A DNA stretch of 64,000 nt from Chloroflexota bacterium (GTDB taxonomy: Bacteria > Chloroflexota > Dehalococcoidia > Lucifugimonadales > JACPQL01). Made by a program: the position numbers and the translations under genes. Below the pieces are notes generated by a model. That model was not told where the DNA came from. It searched no databases and saw nothing but the letters and a program-made list of their open reading frames with translations. The DNA lies in assembly GCA_016190445.1 (NCBI GenBank), contig JACPQL010000027.1:1-64000 (forward strand), read 5' to 3'. Each line of letters begins with the position of its first letter. Position 1 is the first letter of the stretch. Below are positions 27,454-38,967 of the stretch, one piece after another.

Positions 27454-28320
27454 ATGGCAACAAACCCAACGGTCCCCGAGGACAAGTGGCTCACCGTCAA
27501 CGGCCTGCGGGTCCACTACCTGGACTGGGGTGGCGACTGGAGCAAGCGGCCCCTGTACCTCCTGCACGGCCTCGGCGGCCACGCCCACGCCTTCGACAAG
27601 TTCGCCCCCCTCTGGGCGGAGACCCACCACGTCATCGCTATAGACGAGCGCGGCTGCGGCGACAGCGACTGGTCGCGGGAGGGCTACTCCGTCCAGGCCT
27701 TCGCCGCAGACGTGGGCGAGTTCGCCCTCAAGACGGGTCTCTACCCCTTTGACTACTACGGCCACTCTCAGGGCTCCCGAATAGGCATGGTGGTGGGCGC
27801 CTACTACGGCCACCTGGTCAGCCACCTGGTCCTAGGCGACTACGGCCCTGAGCGGGACCCCTCCCCCGCCGGGCGTGCGACGGCACAGCAACGCATGGAG
27901 GGCCGCGCCGCTCGCCCCAAAGGGTTCTTCAGCCCGCAGCAGGCCTTCGACTGGCACCGGCAGCAGGATGAAAAGCTCTCTGACGAGGATATCTGGCACA
28001 CCGTCAAGTACACCTACCGCCGCAACTGGGACGGCATCCTGGTGCCCAAGACCGACCCGGAGATTAACTGGCTCACCGGCAGGACCGCCCTGAAGGAGGG
28101 CCCCTTCCTCTGGGAGTGCGTCTCCAGGGTCTCCTGCAAGACCCTGGTGCTGCGCGGCGGGGTGAGCACGGTGCTGGACAAGGCCCAGGCGCAGAAGATG
28201 GCCGCCCTCATCCCCAACGGCAAGGGGGCCACGAGGGAGGTGCCTGGCGCTGGCCACGGCCTCCAGAATGAGAACATGGAGGGGGCCTTTCGCATCCTGC
28301 GGGAGTTCTTTGAGACGTAG
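27454..28320 (+). CDS. Alpha/beta-hydrolase
   Basis: 288 aa with the oxyanion segment LLHGLGGHAHAFDKFAPLW, the nucleophile elbow GHSQGS (Ser near residue 108), the acid region LVLRGGVSTVLDKAQAQ and the catalytic His in VPGAGHGLQNEN. The best class match is the epoxide-hydrolase/haloperoxidase-like group of hydrolases. ATG 27454 is chosen because AGGAGG lies 7 nt upstream; GTG 27448 is too close to that site. The substrate is unknown. Confidence 0.87.
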   Translation: MATNPTVPEDKWLTVNGLRVHYLDWGGDWSKRPLYLLHGLGGHAHAFDKFAPLWAETHHVIAIDERGCGDSDWSREGYSVQAFAADVGEFALKTGLYPFDYYGHSQGSRIGMVVGAYYGHLVSHLVLGDYGPERDPSPAGRATAQQRMEGRAARPKGFFSPQQAFDWHRQQDEKLSDEDIWHTVKYTYRRNWDGILVPKTDPEINWLTGRTALKEGPFLWECVSRVSCKTLVLRGGVSTVLDKAQAQKMAALIPNGKGATREVPGAGHGLQNENMEGAFRILREFFET

Positions 28321-28349
28321 GAGTCGCTGGCCCTACCTGGGGTGAGTCC

Positions 28350-29000
28350 TTGCCTGCTGGGAGAACTGCCGGTACACGCAGGGTTTCCAGGGCACAGCCT
28401 GCCGGTCTGCTCCGTCGCCTGCTCGACCGGGCCGACCGCGTTGACTGGCGCTATAAGCTACAGCTCACCATTGGGGTCTGCCTGGCTATCACCATACCTT
28501 TTTATCTTCTACGAGACCACCTGATGGCCCTGGGCAAGTGGGGCTACCTGGGAGCCTTTCTCATCAACGGCCTCAGCAGCGCCACCGTGGTGCTGCCCGC
28601 TCCCGGCGGCCTGCTCATCGCCATGATGGGGAGGGACTTCAATCCTCTTCTGGTTGGCGTCGCAGCAGGGCTAGGAGGTACTCTGGGCGGCTCGACGGCC
28701 TATTTGGCCGGGGCCGTCAACGGCAGAGCCGCTCGTGAAAGCCGATGGTTCCGCTGGCTGGATGGGCTCATGACAAGGGCTGGCGGTGCAATTATCTTCT
28801 TCTCCGGCCTCTTGCCGCTTTTTCCTGGCGACTTCGCCACCGTAATCGCTGGCGCCGTAAGGTATCCCTTCAAAAAGTACCTCTGGTACAACGGCCTTGC
28901 CAGCGTCATCAAGATGGGGGCTATCGCCTATGTTGGCGCCGATGTCTTGAGTCGCCTGGAGAGGCTCGCAACCCAATGGGTGACCTCCCTCTTTCAGTAG
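28350..29000 (+). CDS. VTT/DedA-like membrane protein
   Basis: 216 aa with several hydrophobic helices (LQLTIGVCLAITIPFYLL, GYLGAFLINGLSSATVVLP, LLVGVAAGLGGTLGGSTAYL, AIIFFSGLLPLFPGDFATVI, VIKMGAIAYVGADVL). The FPGD and reentrant-loop-like prolines match the VTT (SNARE-associated) domain of DedA-type proteins, now known as lipid flippases or scramblases. The TTG start at 28,350 is weakly supported; a start further in, ahead of the first helix, is possible. Confidence 0.72.
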   Translation: MPAGRTAGTRRVSRAQPAGLLRRLLDRADRVDWRYKLQLTIGVCLAITIPFYLLRDHLMALGKWGYLGAFLINGLSSATVVLPAPGGLLIAMMGRDFNPLLVGVAAGLGGTLGGSTAYLAGAVNGRAARESRWFRWLDGLMTRAGGAIIFFSGLLPLFPGDFATVIAGAVRYPFKKYLWYNGLASVIKMGAIAYVGADVLSRLERLATQWVTSLFQ

Positions 29001-29036
29001 CTACTTGCGTGGAAGTGGAGAGGTAGGAGGTGGTCC

Positions 29037-30002
29037 ATGACCGTCGCCGTGGTCATTCTGAGCGTGGCGCTGGCGCTGGTGGCGCTCTTGGCCGTTCTGC
29101 TGGCCCGCCGAGGCGGCGAGGACTCGGGACTGCGGGAGCGGCTTCAGGCCCTGGAGGCACGCATCCTGGAGAGCGCCGCCGCGGTGAAGGACCCGATCCA
29201 GCAGGGCCTCTTCTCCATCGCCAGCGACGTCACTGCGCTCAAGACGAGCCTGGAGGGCCAGCGCCAGCTTCAGGACATGCTGCGGGAGAGCGCCCAGCGG
29301 GTGGAGGCGGTGCTCACTGGCACCAGGAAGGGGCCTGCGGGGGAGAAGGTGGTGGGCGACCTGCTGCGCCAGCTTCCTGCCGCCATGGTGGACTGCAACC
29401 TGCGGGTGAACGGCCGGCCCGTGGAGTACGCCCTGGTGCTACCCGACAAGAAGCGGTTGCCCATAGACTCCAAGCTGGTGGCCACCGAGGAACTGGAGCG
29501 CCTGGCCAAAGAGACAGACGACCGCCAGGCGACTGAGCTGCGGGCCGCAGTGGAAAAGGCAGTCCTGGGCCAGGCCGAGCAGGTGCGCCGCTACATAGAC
29601 CCCTCGGTGACGCTGGACTTCGCCCTCATGGCCGTGCCTGACTCTGTCTTCGCCGTCCTGAGCACCCAGGTGCACTGGAACGCCTACCAGCGAGGTGTTC
29701 TCGTGGTATCCTACAGCGTTGTGGTGCCCTTCGTGCTGGCCCTCTACCATCTGTTCCTTCAGTACGGGACCCGGGTGGACACCGCCAGCCTGGGCGCGGC
29801 CCTGGAGCGTATAGACAGGCATTGCCAGGACGTGCGCCGGGAGCTAGAGAACAGGCTGTACAAGGGACATACTATGGTGGGCAACGCCCACGACGAGATA
29901 AATCAACTGGTGTCCAAAATACAAGGTGAGGCCCAGCGGCTTCGGGCTTATACCTCTGACGCTGCCGCGGCCTCTGAAGGGCGTGGTGCGCCACCCCGCT
30001 AG
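29037..30002 (+). CDS. rmuC: RmuC-family DNA recombination protein
   Basis: 321 aa. An N-terminal transmembrane segment (VAVVILSVALALVALLAVLL) is followed by a coiled-coil region and the nuclease-like core: GPAGEKVVGDLLRQL, LPDKKRLPIDSKLVATEEL and DFALMAVPDSVFAVL. This is the RmuC fold, a PD-(D/E)XK-related domain whose E. coli member limits inversions at short repeats. Such an activity is of interest in a genome with many inverted repeats. It lies 14 nt before tldE. Confidence 0.85.
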   Translation: MTVAVVILSVALALVALLAVLLARRGGEDSGLRERLQALEARILESAAAVKDPIQQGLFSIASDVTALKTSLEGQRQLQDMLRESAQRVEAVLTGTRKGPAGEKVVGDLLRQLPAAMVDCNLRVNGRPVEYALVLPDKKRLPIDSKLVATEELERLAKETDDRQATELRAAVEKAVLGQAEQVRRYIDPSVTLDFALMAVPDSVFAVLSTQVHWNAYQRGVLVVSYSVVVPFVLALYHLFLQYGTRVDTASLGAALERIDRHCQDVRRELENRLYKGHTMVGNAHDEINQLVSKIQGEAQRLRAYTSDAAAASEGRGAPPR

Positions 30003-30016
30003 GAGGAATTGGACCG

Positions 30017-31582
30017 ATGTCTGTTTCAGTCTCTCTGCTCCGTCGCTCCGTCGCCGACGCGGTGGCCTACCTGCGCACCCTGGCCGATGTGCGAGAGGCG
30101 GAGGTCTTTGCCGCCAATAACGCCAACCTGACGGCGCGCCTCAACTACTCCTCTCACATCCCCAGCAACGGGCTGGAAGAGCCCAAGTCCATCGAGTCCT
30201 ACGGCGTAGGCATCCGCTTGGCGCTTCAAACTGACGCCGGAGTGAGGGTGGGGTTCGGCAGCGAGCCCAGCGACCTCTCTCTGGAGGGGGTGCGGCGGGC
30301 CGTGGAGAAGGCCCGGCGAGGCGCCGTACTGGACCCGGAGTTCGTTTCGCTGCCGCGGCCCGGCACCGCGCGGCCCCGCCGCGCTCTGGCAGACTACCAC
30401 GACCCGCGCATCATGCGCATCCACGACGGGCAGCTTGTGGAGGCGGGATGGAGCGTGGTGGAGCGCGCGCTGGAGGCATTTCAGTCGTCGGAGGCGCTGC
30501 TGGAGTGGGCCCGCACCCCTGAAGGGATCAACGACCTGGGCCTGCTCCTCACCGGCGACGTGGTGGTGCTCCAGGAGCGTGTTGCCATTGGCTCCACCAG
30601 CTTCCAGCCGGTGCTTCACGACGAGTCCACCCTCATCTTCTCGTTCGTCACCAGCATGGTTGAGGCGCAGCACGCCAAGGGCAGCGGGTGGTCTGAGGGA
30701 AGCCAACTGGCCGACTTCTCGGGCGAGGCTGGGGCCGAGGCGGTGAGGAACGCCATCCGCGCCGCCGGCGGCCAGCGGGTCCCCGACGGCAAGTACAGGA
30801 TGGTCCTGGGGCCTCAGCCAGTAACGGACATGCTTAACAACCTGGTGCTTCCAGGGCTCACTGTGGACCTCTTCTATGCCTCGGCGTCGCCCTTCCAGGG
30901 CAAGCTGGACCGCCAGGTGGCCTCGGAGATGCTCTCCATCTACGACCACGGCGCCGTGCGCGGCCTGGCGGCCAGCAAGGGCATCACCGACGAGGGCCTG
31001 CCCACGGGTCGCACGGACCTGGTGCGCCAGGGCCGGTTGGTGGGGCTGCTGTCCAACTGGTACGAGACGCAGCGCATACTCCGAGACCCCAAAGGCAAGG
31101 AGAAGCTGGGAGCGGACCCCAGCCAGCGCCGCCGGGCCATCGAGCCGCGCAACGGCTTCCGCGCGGGCCCTGGCGGAGGGCGCCAGTTCGACCGGCCTCC
31201 CGCCACCACCGCCACCAACGTGCTGCTGGAGGGGTCGCGGGAGATGTCGCAGGAGGAGCTGCTCCGCCTGGTGGGCGACGGTCTGTACATCGGGCGCATC
31301 TGGTACACCTATCCCATCAACGGCATCGCCGCGGGCGACTTCACCTGCACCGTCGTCGGCGACTCCTACATCATCCGAGATGGGCGCATCGTCGCCCCGC
31401 TCAAGCCCAACACCGTCCGCATCAACGACAGCATCCACAACGTGCTCAAAGGGGTGCTGGGCGTAGGCAAGGAGAAGAAGGCCACCACCATCTGGAGTGC
31501 AGACCAGGTGGTGCATGCCCCGGAGATCGCGGTGGAAGGGTTGGAGGTGCGGGAGATCGCCGGGTACATGGAGGGCCTGTGA
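30017..31582 (+). CDS. TldE/PmbA-type protease subunit
   Basis: 521 aa, the non-metal partner of TldD. It lacks HExxxH, as expected. Family segments are AEVFAANNANLTARLNYSSH, RVGFGSEPSDLSLEGVRRAV, SKGITDEGLPTGRTDLVRQG, NWYETQRILRD and GDSYIIRDGRIVAPLKPNTV. AGGAGG precedes the ATG. With tldD at 25,115 it would form a protease that unfolds and cuts small peptides or antitoxins; two toxin-antitoxin pairs lie nearby. Confidence 0.88.
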   Translation: MSVSVSLLRRSVADAVAYLRTLADVREAEVFAANNANLTARLNYSSHIPSNGLEEPKSIESYGVGIRLALQTDAGVRVGFGSEPSDLSLEGVRRAVEKARRGAVLDPEFVSLPRPGTARPRRALADYHDPRIMRIHDGQLVEAGWSVVERALEAFQSSEALLEWARTPEGINDLGLLLTGDVVVLQERVAIGSTSFQPVLHDESTLIFSFVTSMVEAQHAKGSGWSEGSQLADFSGEAGAEAVRNAIRAAGGQRVPDGKYRMVLGPQPVTDMLNNLVLPGLTVDLFYASASPFQGKLDRQVASEMLSIYDHGAVRGLAASKGITDEGLPTGRTDLVRQGRLVGLLSNWYETQRILRDPKGKEKLGADPSQRRRAIEPRNGFRAGPGGGRQFDRPPATTATNVLLEGSREMSQEELLRLVGDGLYIGRIWYTYPINGIAAGDFTCTVVGDSYIIRDGRIVAPLKPNTVRINDSIHNVLKGVLGVGKEKKATTIWSADQVVHAPEIAVEGLEVREIAGYMEGL

Positions 31583-31675
31583 CCGAGGTCTGGAGAGGGG
31601 TTGGGACGGAGGTGGAGATGTAGGGGAGCAGGGCAAAGCCACCACGGACCGAGGCTTGAACAGGACGGTGGGGCC

Positions 31676-31996
31676 ATGGGAGAGAGAAGAGCTGCAACAG
31701 GTCGCCGGAGCCTTGACGACATCCTGAGAACCCTGCGCGACCACATGCCTGACCTGAGAGAAAACCATGGGGTCAGGTCTCTGGCGGTGTTCGGTTCCTA
31801 CGTTCGGGGCCAGCAGCGAAAGCGGAGTGACCTGGATGTGCTGGTGGAGTTCGAGCAAGCGCCGACCCTGTTCGGGTTCATGGACCTGGAGGAGGAGCTT
31901 TCCCGGCTCCTTGGAGTAAAGGTGGACCTGGTCTCCCGGAAGGCCCTCAAGGGGGAGATTGGCAGTCGCATCCTGGAGGAGGCCATCGTTCCGTGA
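31676..31996 (+). CDS. mntA: MNT-domain nucleotidyltransferase (MntA-type antitoxin)
   Basis: 106 aa. The minimal nucleotidyltransferase signature GSYVRGQQRKRSDLDVLVEF holds the GS and two catalytic aspartates (DLD), and a third acidic residue lies in KVDLVSR. In the MntA/HepT pairs studied, MntA adds AMP groups to the HepT toxin and so neutralises it. ATG 31676 is used; the frame is open further upstream without similarity. It overlaps the HEPN gene by 4 nt. Confidence 0.88.
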   Translation: MGERRAATGRRSLDDILRTLRDHMPDLRENHGVRSLAVFGSYVRGQQRKRSDLDVLVEFEQAPTLFGFMDLEEELSRLLGVKVDLVSRKALKGEIGSRILEEAIVP

Positions 31997-32349
31997 GGTC
32001 CCGCAGGGAGGCGCTGGACTATCTCCGCGACATCCTGGAGATGATGGACAAGGTGAAGGAGTTCATCGCCGACATGCCCTTTGACGAGTTCGCCCGGGAC
32101 GAGAAGACCAACTTTGCGGTCTTCCGCGCCCTGGAGGTCATTGGTGAGGCGGCCAAACAGGTCCCCGCAGCGGTGAGGCGCCGGCACCCTGACGTGCCAT
32201 GGCGAAGGATGGCGGGGATGCGTGACCGGCTCATCCACGGCTACTTCGGCGTGGACCTGGAGATAGTCTGGGAGACGGCCACCCGGCTGGTCCCGGAGCT
32301 AAGACCACGGCTAGCGGAGGTCCTGGGAGAGGAGAGCGAGCGCGCTTGA
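31993..32349 (+). CDS. hepT: HEPN-domain ribonuclease toxin (HepT, DUF86)
   Basis: 118 aa, all-helical. The active-site motif is RDRLIHGYF, i.e. R-x4-H-x-Y, in which Arg and His form the RNase site and the Tyr is the residue modified by MntA in characterised systems. Also conserved are RDILEMMDKVKEFI and FRALEVIGEAAKQVP. GTG 31993 overlaps mntA (GTGA), so the pair is translationally coupled. Its stop is directly followed by a pseudogene fragment. Confidence 0.88.
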   Translation: MRSRREALDYLRDILEMMDKVKEFIADMPFDEFARDEKTNFAVFRALEVIGEAAKQVPAAVRRRHPDVPWRRMAGMRDRLIHGYFGVDLEIVWETATRLVPELRPRLAEVLGEESERA

Positions 32350-32493
32350 AGAAGTGCAGGCCCAGGTCGCACCTCGGAGGAGCAGATTGTGCTGTACAAG
32401 GCGGTGGGGTTTGGCCCGCTGGACGTGGCCACCGCCAGGCTCGCCTACGACCGCGCCCGGGAGAGAGGAATGGGGGTGGAGGTGGAGTTTTGA
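32350..32493 (+). pseudogene. C-terminal remnant of an ornithine-cyclodeaminase-family gene
   Basis: Directly after the hepT stop, the same frame reads GRTSEEQIVLYKAVGFGPLD, then VATARLAYDRARERGMGVEV, then EF and TGA. This aligns with the last 40 residues of the intact family member at 24,162 (SSDDAITLFESQGIATEDVV, then AALHVYSMARERGLGTELPA). No start or catalytic part remains, so the toxin-antitoxin pair appears to have replaced the rest of the gene. Confidence 0.7.
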
Positions 32494-32519
32494 GGTACGC
32501 CGTACCGACAGTAGCCTCC

Positions 32520-32583
32520 GGGCCGCAACGCCTGCGGGCTTAGCCTTGCAGGCGACTCAGTTCGAATCCGCAATGGCCCACCA
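32520..32583 (+). other. tRNA 3'-end-like sequence (possible old attachment site)
   Basis: GTTCGAATC followed 13 nt later by GGCCCACCA resembles the T-loop, acceptor strand and CCA of a tRNA, and GGGCC at 32,520 could pair with GGCCC. The T-stem does not pair and the whole is only 64 nt, so it is not a functional tRNA. It lies at the border between GC-rich pseudogene DNA and the AT-richer restriction-modification genes, where an integration remnant would be expected. Confidence 0.3.
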
Positions 32584-32656
32584 CGGAAACTCGAACTTGT
32601 GGCGGCTCATCTGTTTTAAGGGTATCATGGCGTGTGGGCAAGTGCGGTCGCTCGTG

Positions 32657-33802
32657 ATGGGCCACCCTAGGAGGCGAGCCATTACCAAGCACATCAGCGC
32701 TTTCGATAAAGTCCTAAGCATACCTACTGAGGAACTAGAGTTCGAGCTTCGGGCATTTCAGCATGTCCCTTGGTCAGAATTCGTTCTGAACCCCCGCCGA
32801 CTTCGCGGCAGTGACTTCCTAATGCGTTGGTCGCAGGGTTACTGGAGCGAAGAGCGGGTTATAGAAGCGGTGAATGCAACTCCCTATTATTGGGCGATTC
32901 CCTATCAGGGTGATGAAAAACCCGTTCGACCATCCCCCTGGCCCCCTTCCTGACCAGGAAGGGGGTAGAAATCATATCTGGGGGACACCCCCATCCTTCC
33001 GCGGAAGGACCGCCAAAGGGGCTCCGCCCCTCTGGACACCCCTTTTTCAGCAACCTGTTATGGCCCCAGCGGTGTTGCCCCTACAGATGTTAGAGAGTTT
33101 GAACTATATTTTGAACGACTAGAAGCAGCAGGTTTGGGTAATATCAAACGCCCGGACATACTGGTCTTCAGAAAAACCGATGCCAATTTCGTGAGCGACA
33201 TAGTCGAGAAGTTGGGAGGTGATAAAGAACTCCCTTTCATTCCCGAAAACAACAAAGGTATGCGGGCGTTATTGTCACGGACTATTGTTGGTGTTGAGTG
33301 CGAAAATAGTCTGTGGGTAGCCAAACAAATGCCCAATTACGGCACTCCTTTGTCCCCCCAGAAGCGCTTGGGAGGTAAACCCGGTCTGAAGAAAACGGCA
33401 GTCGTTCCAACGATTATCCTCAAGGACGAGGACTTAGCCTCTCTTCAATCCTGGCAAACGGCCACGGGTGTACCCATACATGTATGGCATGTATTCCATG
33501 ATATTGCGTATGGAATCTCGCTGGATAACGCTCTGACCTTACTTGACAGCAGCCTCATCAAGGCTACCGAACAGATATTTCAAGCACCAGGTGGTGCTAC
33601 TACTAGGAAGCAGATCTACAAGATTTACTACCACTACGGCTATAAACTGGCAGAGACTCAAGGAGAGGTAAAGCTCAAAGCTGACTCCATAGTTGATAAA
33701 AATGGGCATATCCTCCCCTTCGTAAGGTTCGAAGGGGGTGAGCTGAAGCTTTCCAACGAAGCTCTTCAAGAGTTGCAAGCCTGCACGGAGAGGAGGCGCT
33801 AG
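32657..33802 (+). pseudogene. Type II restriction endonuclease gene (AccI-like), split by a MITE
   Basis: The 5' part (to 32,904) encodes FVLNPRRLRGSDFLMRWSQG and WSEERVIEAVNATPYYWAIP; the 3' part (from 33,061) encodes NIKRPDILVFRK, VGVECENSLWVAKQMPNYG and VWHVFHDIAYGISLD. Order and motifs suit the AccI-type endonuclease family: a D near RPDILVF and E-x-S in ECENS would form the nuclease centre. Removing the 154-bp element and one TA joins the halves in frame (ATT CCC TAT GGC CCC) to about 329 aa. An AGGAGG at 32,669-32,674 stands 6 nt before an in-frame ATT, perhaps a lost ATG. The methylase gene follows with 1-nt overlap. Confidence 0.8.
32905..33058 (-). mobile_element. MITE-like element A, copy 3 (inside the endonuclease gene)
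   Basis: 154 bp, flanked by TA at 32,903-32,904 and 33,059-33,060. The ends are CAGGGTGATGAAAAACCC and, in reverse complement, CAGGTTGCTGAAAAAGGGG, imperfect inverted repeats. In reverse orientation it has the same order as copies 1 and 2, including the right-end ATGGTCGAACGGGTTTTTC. Being reversed relative to its host gene, it does not give a new start and instead ends the upstream frame at 32,953. Confidence 0.85.
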
Positions 33803-35316
33803 TGGCTACCTCCCGTGTGTCCCTCCCGCGAAGTGGGCCTGCTAGAGAAGCGCTTAGGGAGAAAGGGCAGTTCTGGACCCCTGGGTGGGTAGCAGAGGCG
33901 ATGGTCGGCTATGTATTAGCCGATGGTGCCGGAGACATTTTCGACCCGGCTGTAGGGCAAGGCTCGTTCTTCCGTGCAGCGAAGAAACTTAGTAAAGAGC
34001 TTGGTCGCCCCATCGCGCTAAGTGGCTCCGAACTAGATGCTAATATCTTAGCTACGGCTCTGCACGACGAGCTAGAGACGGCCGATATCGAAGATGTCAA
34101 ACTGGCAGATTTCCTACAGGATCCACCTGAAGGGCAGTTCAGGGCTATAGTTGCGAACCCGCCATACATACGCCACCATCGAGTTAGTTCAGACTACAAG
34201 GGCTTTCTGAAGCTCTTTGCTGCAATGACGATCGGACGGCCCCTAGATGGCCGCGCTGGACTCCACGTTTATTTCCTTCTCCAAGCGCTGCGCCATTTAA
34301 AAGAGGGTGGGAAGCTTGCCTTCATCATGCCAGCAGACACCTGTGAGGGCGTTTTCGCAGACTATTTATGGGGTTGGATCACAATCAATTATCGGCTTGA
34401 CTGCGTTGTCACTTTTGACCCACACGCGACACCCTTCTCAGCAGTAGACACAAATCCACTCATCTTTTTACTGACCAGGAAAGAACCTCGCGATGAGTTT
34501 CTATGGGCGCGAGTTCACAGGGCAGAAACTCCAGCTTTGAAAACATGGCTTTGCTGTAACTTTCAGCACATCTCTAGTGCCGACATTTCAGTGGTAAGGC
34601 GCGGGCTGGTGGAGGGACTGACAACTGGACTGAGCCGCTTTCCCGCAGGAGACATGATTGACACGCCTCGGCTGTGTAGCTACGCACAGGTAATGCGCGG
34701 AATTGCTCCCGGCGCACAAGACTTCTTCTTTCTCACCTCGCATGAAATAACAGACCTGCAACTCCCCAGAGAATTCTTCTTGCGCGCGATCGGCCGAACC
34801 CGTGATGTGGTGGGTGACACCATTACCACCTCCATGCTTGATCAGCTAGATAAGCGAGGAAGACCTACGTGGTTGTTGAGCCTCGATGGCAGAACCGTCA
34901 ATGAGTTCCCGGAGGCAGTGCAGCGCTATTTAGCAGAGGGCCAACGAAGTGGTTTACCGAAGAGGCCGCTTATAAGCCAGCGACGCCCTTGGTATAAGAT
35001 GGAGGTGCGTCGAACACCGCATTTTTTGTTCGCATACCTTGGCAGACGAAATGCCCGCTTCATACGAAACCTAGCAGGCGTCGTGCCGCTCACGGGTTTC
35101 CTTTGCGTGTACCTTCTCACTGAGGAACCCAGCTTTATTGAGCGGGTAGAGCGGGTGCTCGCACATCCCGACACAATCGCTAACCTGAGCCTAGTTGCCA
35201 AGTCATACGGCCAAGGGGCCATCAAAGTGGAGCCTCGTGCATTGGAGCGCTTGCCCATCCCTGTGCATGTGCTTGAGGAGTATGGCGTACCAGCGAGGCC
35301 ATCAGCGGCTGGCTAA
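33802..35316 (+). CDS. N6-adenine DNA methyltransferase (type II)
   Basis: 504 aa. The SAM-binding motif I is DIFDPAVGQGSF near residue 47, the catalytic motif IV is VANPPYIRHHR near 118 (NPPY class, adenine-N6), and the target-recognition region fills the C-terminal half. GTG 33802 has AGGAGG 5 nt upstream and overlaps the endonuclease stop. Since the endonuclease is split, the enzyme is probably an orphan that methylates DNA without restriction. GC content is visibly lower than in flanking genes, which suggests transfer. Confidence 0.9.
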   Translation: MATSRVSLPRSGPAREALREKGQFWTPGWVAEAMVGYVLADGAGDIFDPAVGQGSFFRAAKKLSKELGRPIALSGSELDANILATALHDELETADIEDVKLADFLQDPPEGQFRAIVANPPYIRHHRVSSDYKGFLKLFAAMTIGRPLDGRAGLHVYFLLQALRHLKEGGKLAFIMPADTCEGVFADYLWGWITINYRLDCVVTFDPHATPFSAVDTNPLIFLLTRKEPRDEFLWARVHRAETPALKTWLCCNFQHISSADISVVRRGLVEGLTTGLSRFPAGDMIDTPRLCSYAQVMRGIAPGAQDFFFLTSHEITDLQLPREFFLRAIGRTRDVVGDTITTSMLDQLDKRGRPTWLLSLDGRTVNEFPEAVQRYLAEGQRSGLPKRPLISQRRPWYKMEVRRTPHFLFAYLGRRNARFIRNLAGVVPLTGFLCVYLLTEEPSFIERVERVLAHPDTIANLSLVAKSYGQGAIKVEPRALERLPIPVHVLEEYGVPARPSAAG

Positions 35317-35448
35317 AAGTTGCTTGAGTCTGGGCACCAGGTCCGGCCGCAAAAAGTTCGAGTAGTGTCCGCTGAGCCCCACCATTGGCGGGGGCAAGCA
35401 CCTTGGCTCTGGGTGGCAGCCCCCATCAGGGAGCAGGAAACAGGCCTC

Positions 35449-38790
<3,342 letters not shown>

Positions 38791-38817
38791 CCGTGCACTT
38801 CAGTCCGGCCGGTCTTC

Positions 38818-38940
38818 GTGTCACCCTTCGAGAGGCTCCGGGTAAGAGGCGCGCACACATTTCCTGCCACTCATGGTTCGACAAGTCCAAGAAGGACTCG
38901 CAACCCCGATATCATCGGGGCTCACCATGAGCGGATTTCA
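38818..38940. repeat. Dispersed palindromic repeat
   Basis: This holds CCCCGATATCATCGGGG, a 17-nt palindrome, with AAGGACTCGC on one side and GCTCACCATGAGCGG on the other. Variants of the palindrome occur near 18,164 and 54,612, and GGACTCGC recurs near 54,560. Non-coding. Confidence 0.55.
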
Positions 38941-38967
38941 TGTGCAGCGGCCCACCCCTTTACCCCT

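Noticed and set aside
30026-31858. 610-codon minus-strand open frame
   Set aside because: Shadow of the TldE gene, which has clear family motifs.
32859-33053. Minus-strand 64-codon frame with MVERVFHHP
   Set aside because: It is the inside of MITE copy 3; the MVERVFHHP string is informative as the element's right end but is not a gene here.
35340-35376. GTTCGAG...CCCCACCA resembling a tRNA end
   Set aside because: The T-loop lacks the C that should follow it, no stems form, and there is no upstream half.
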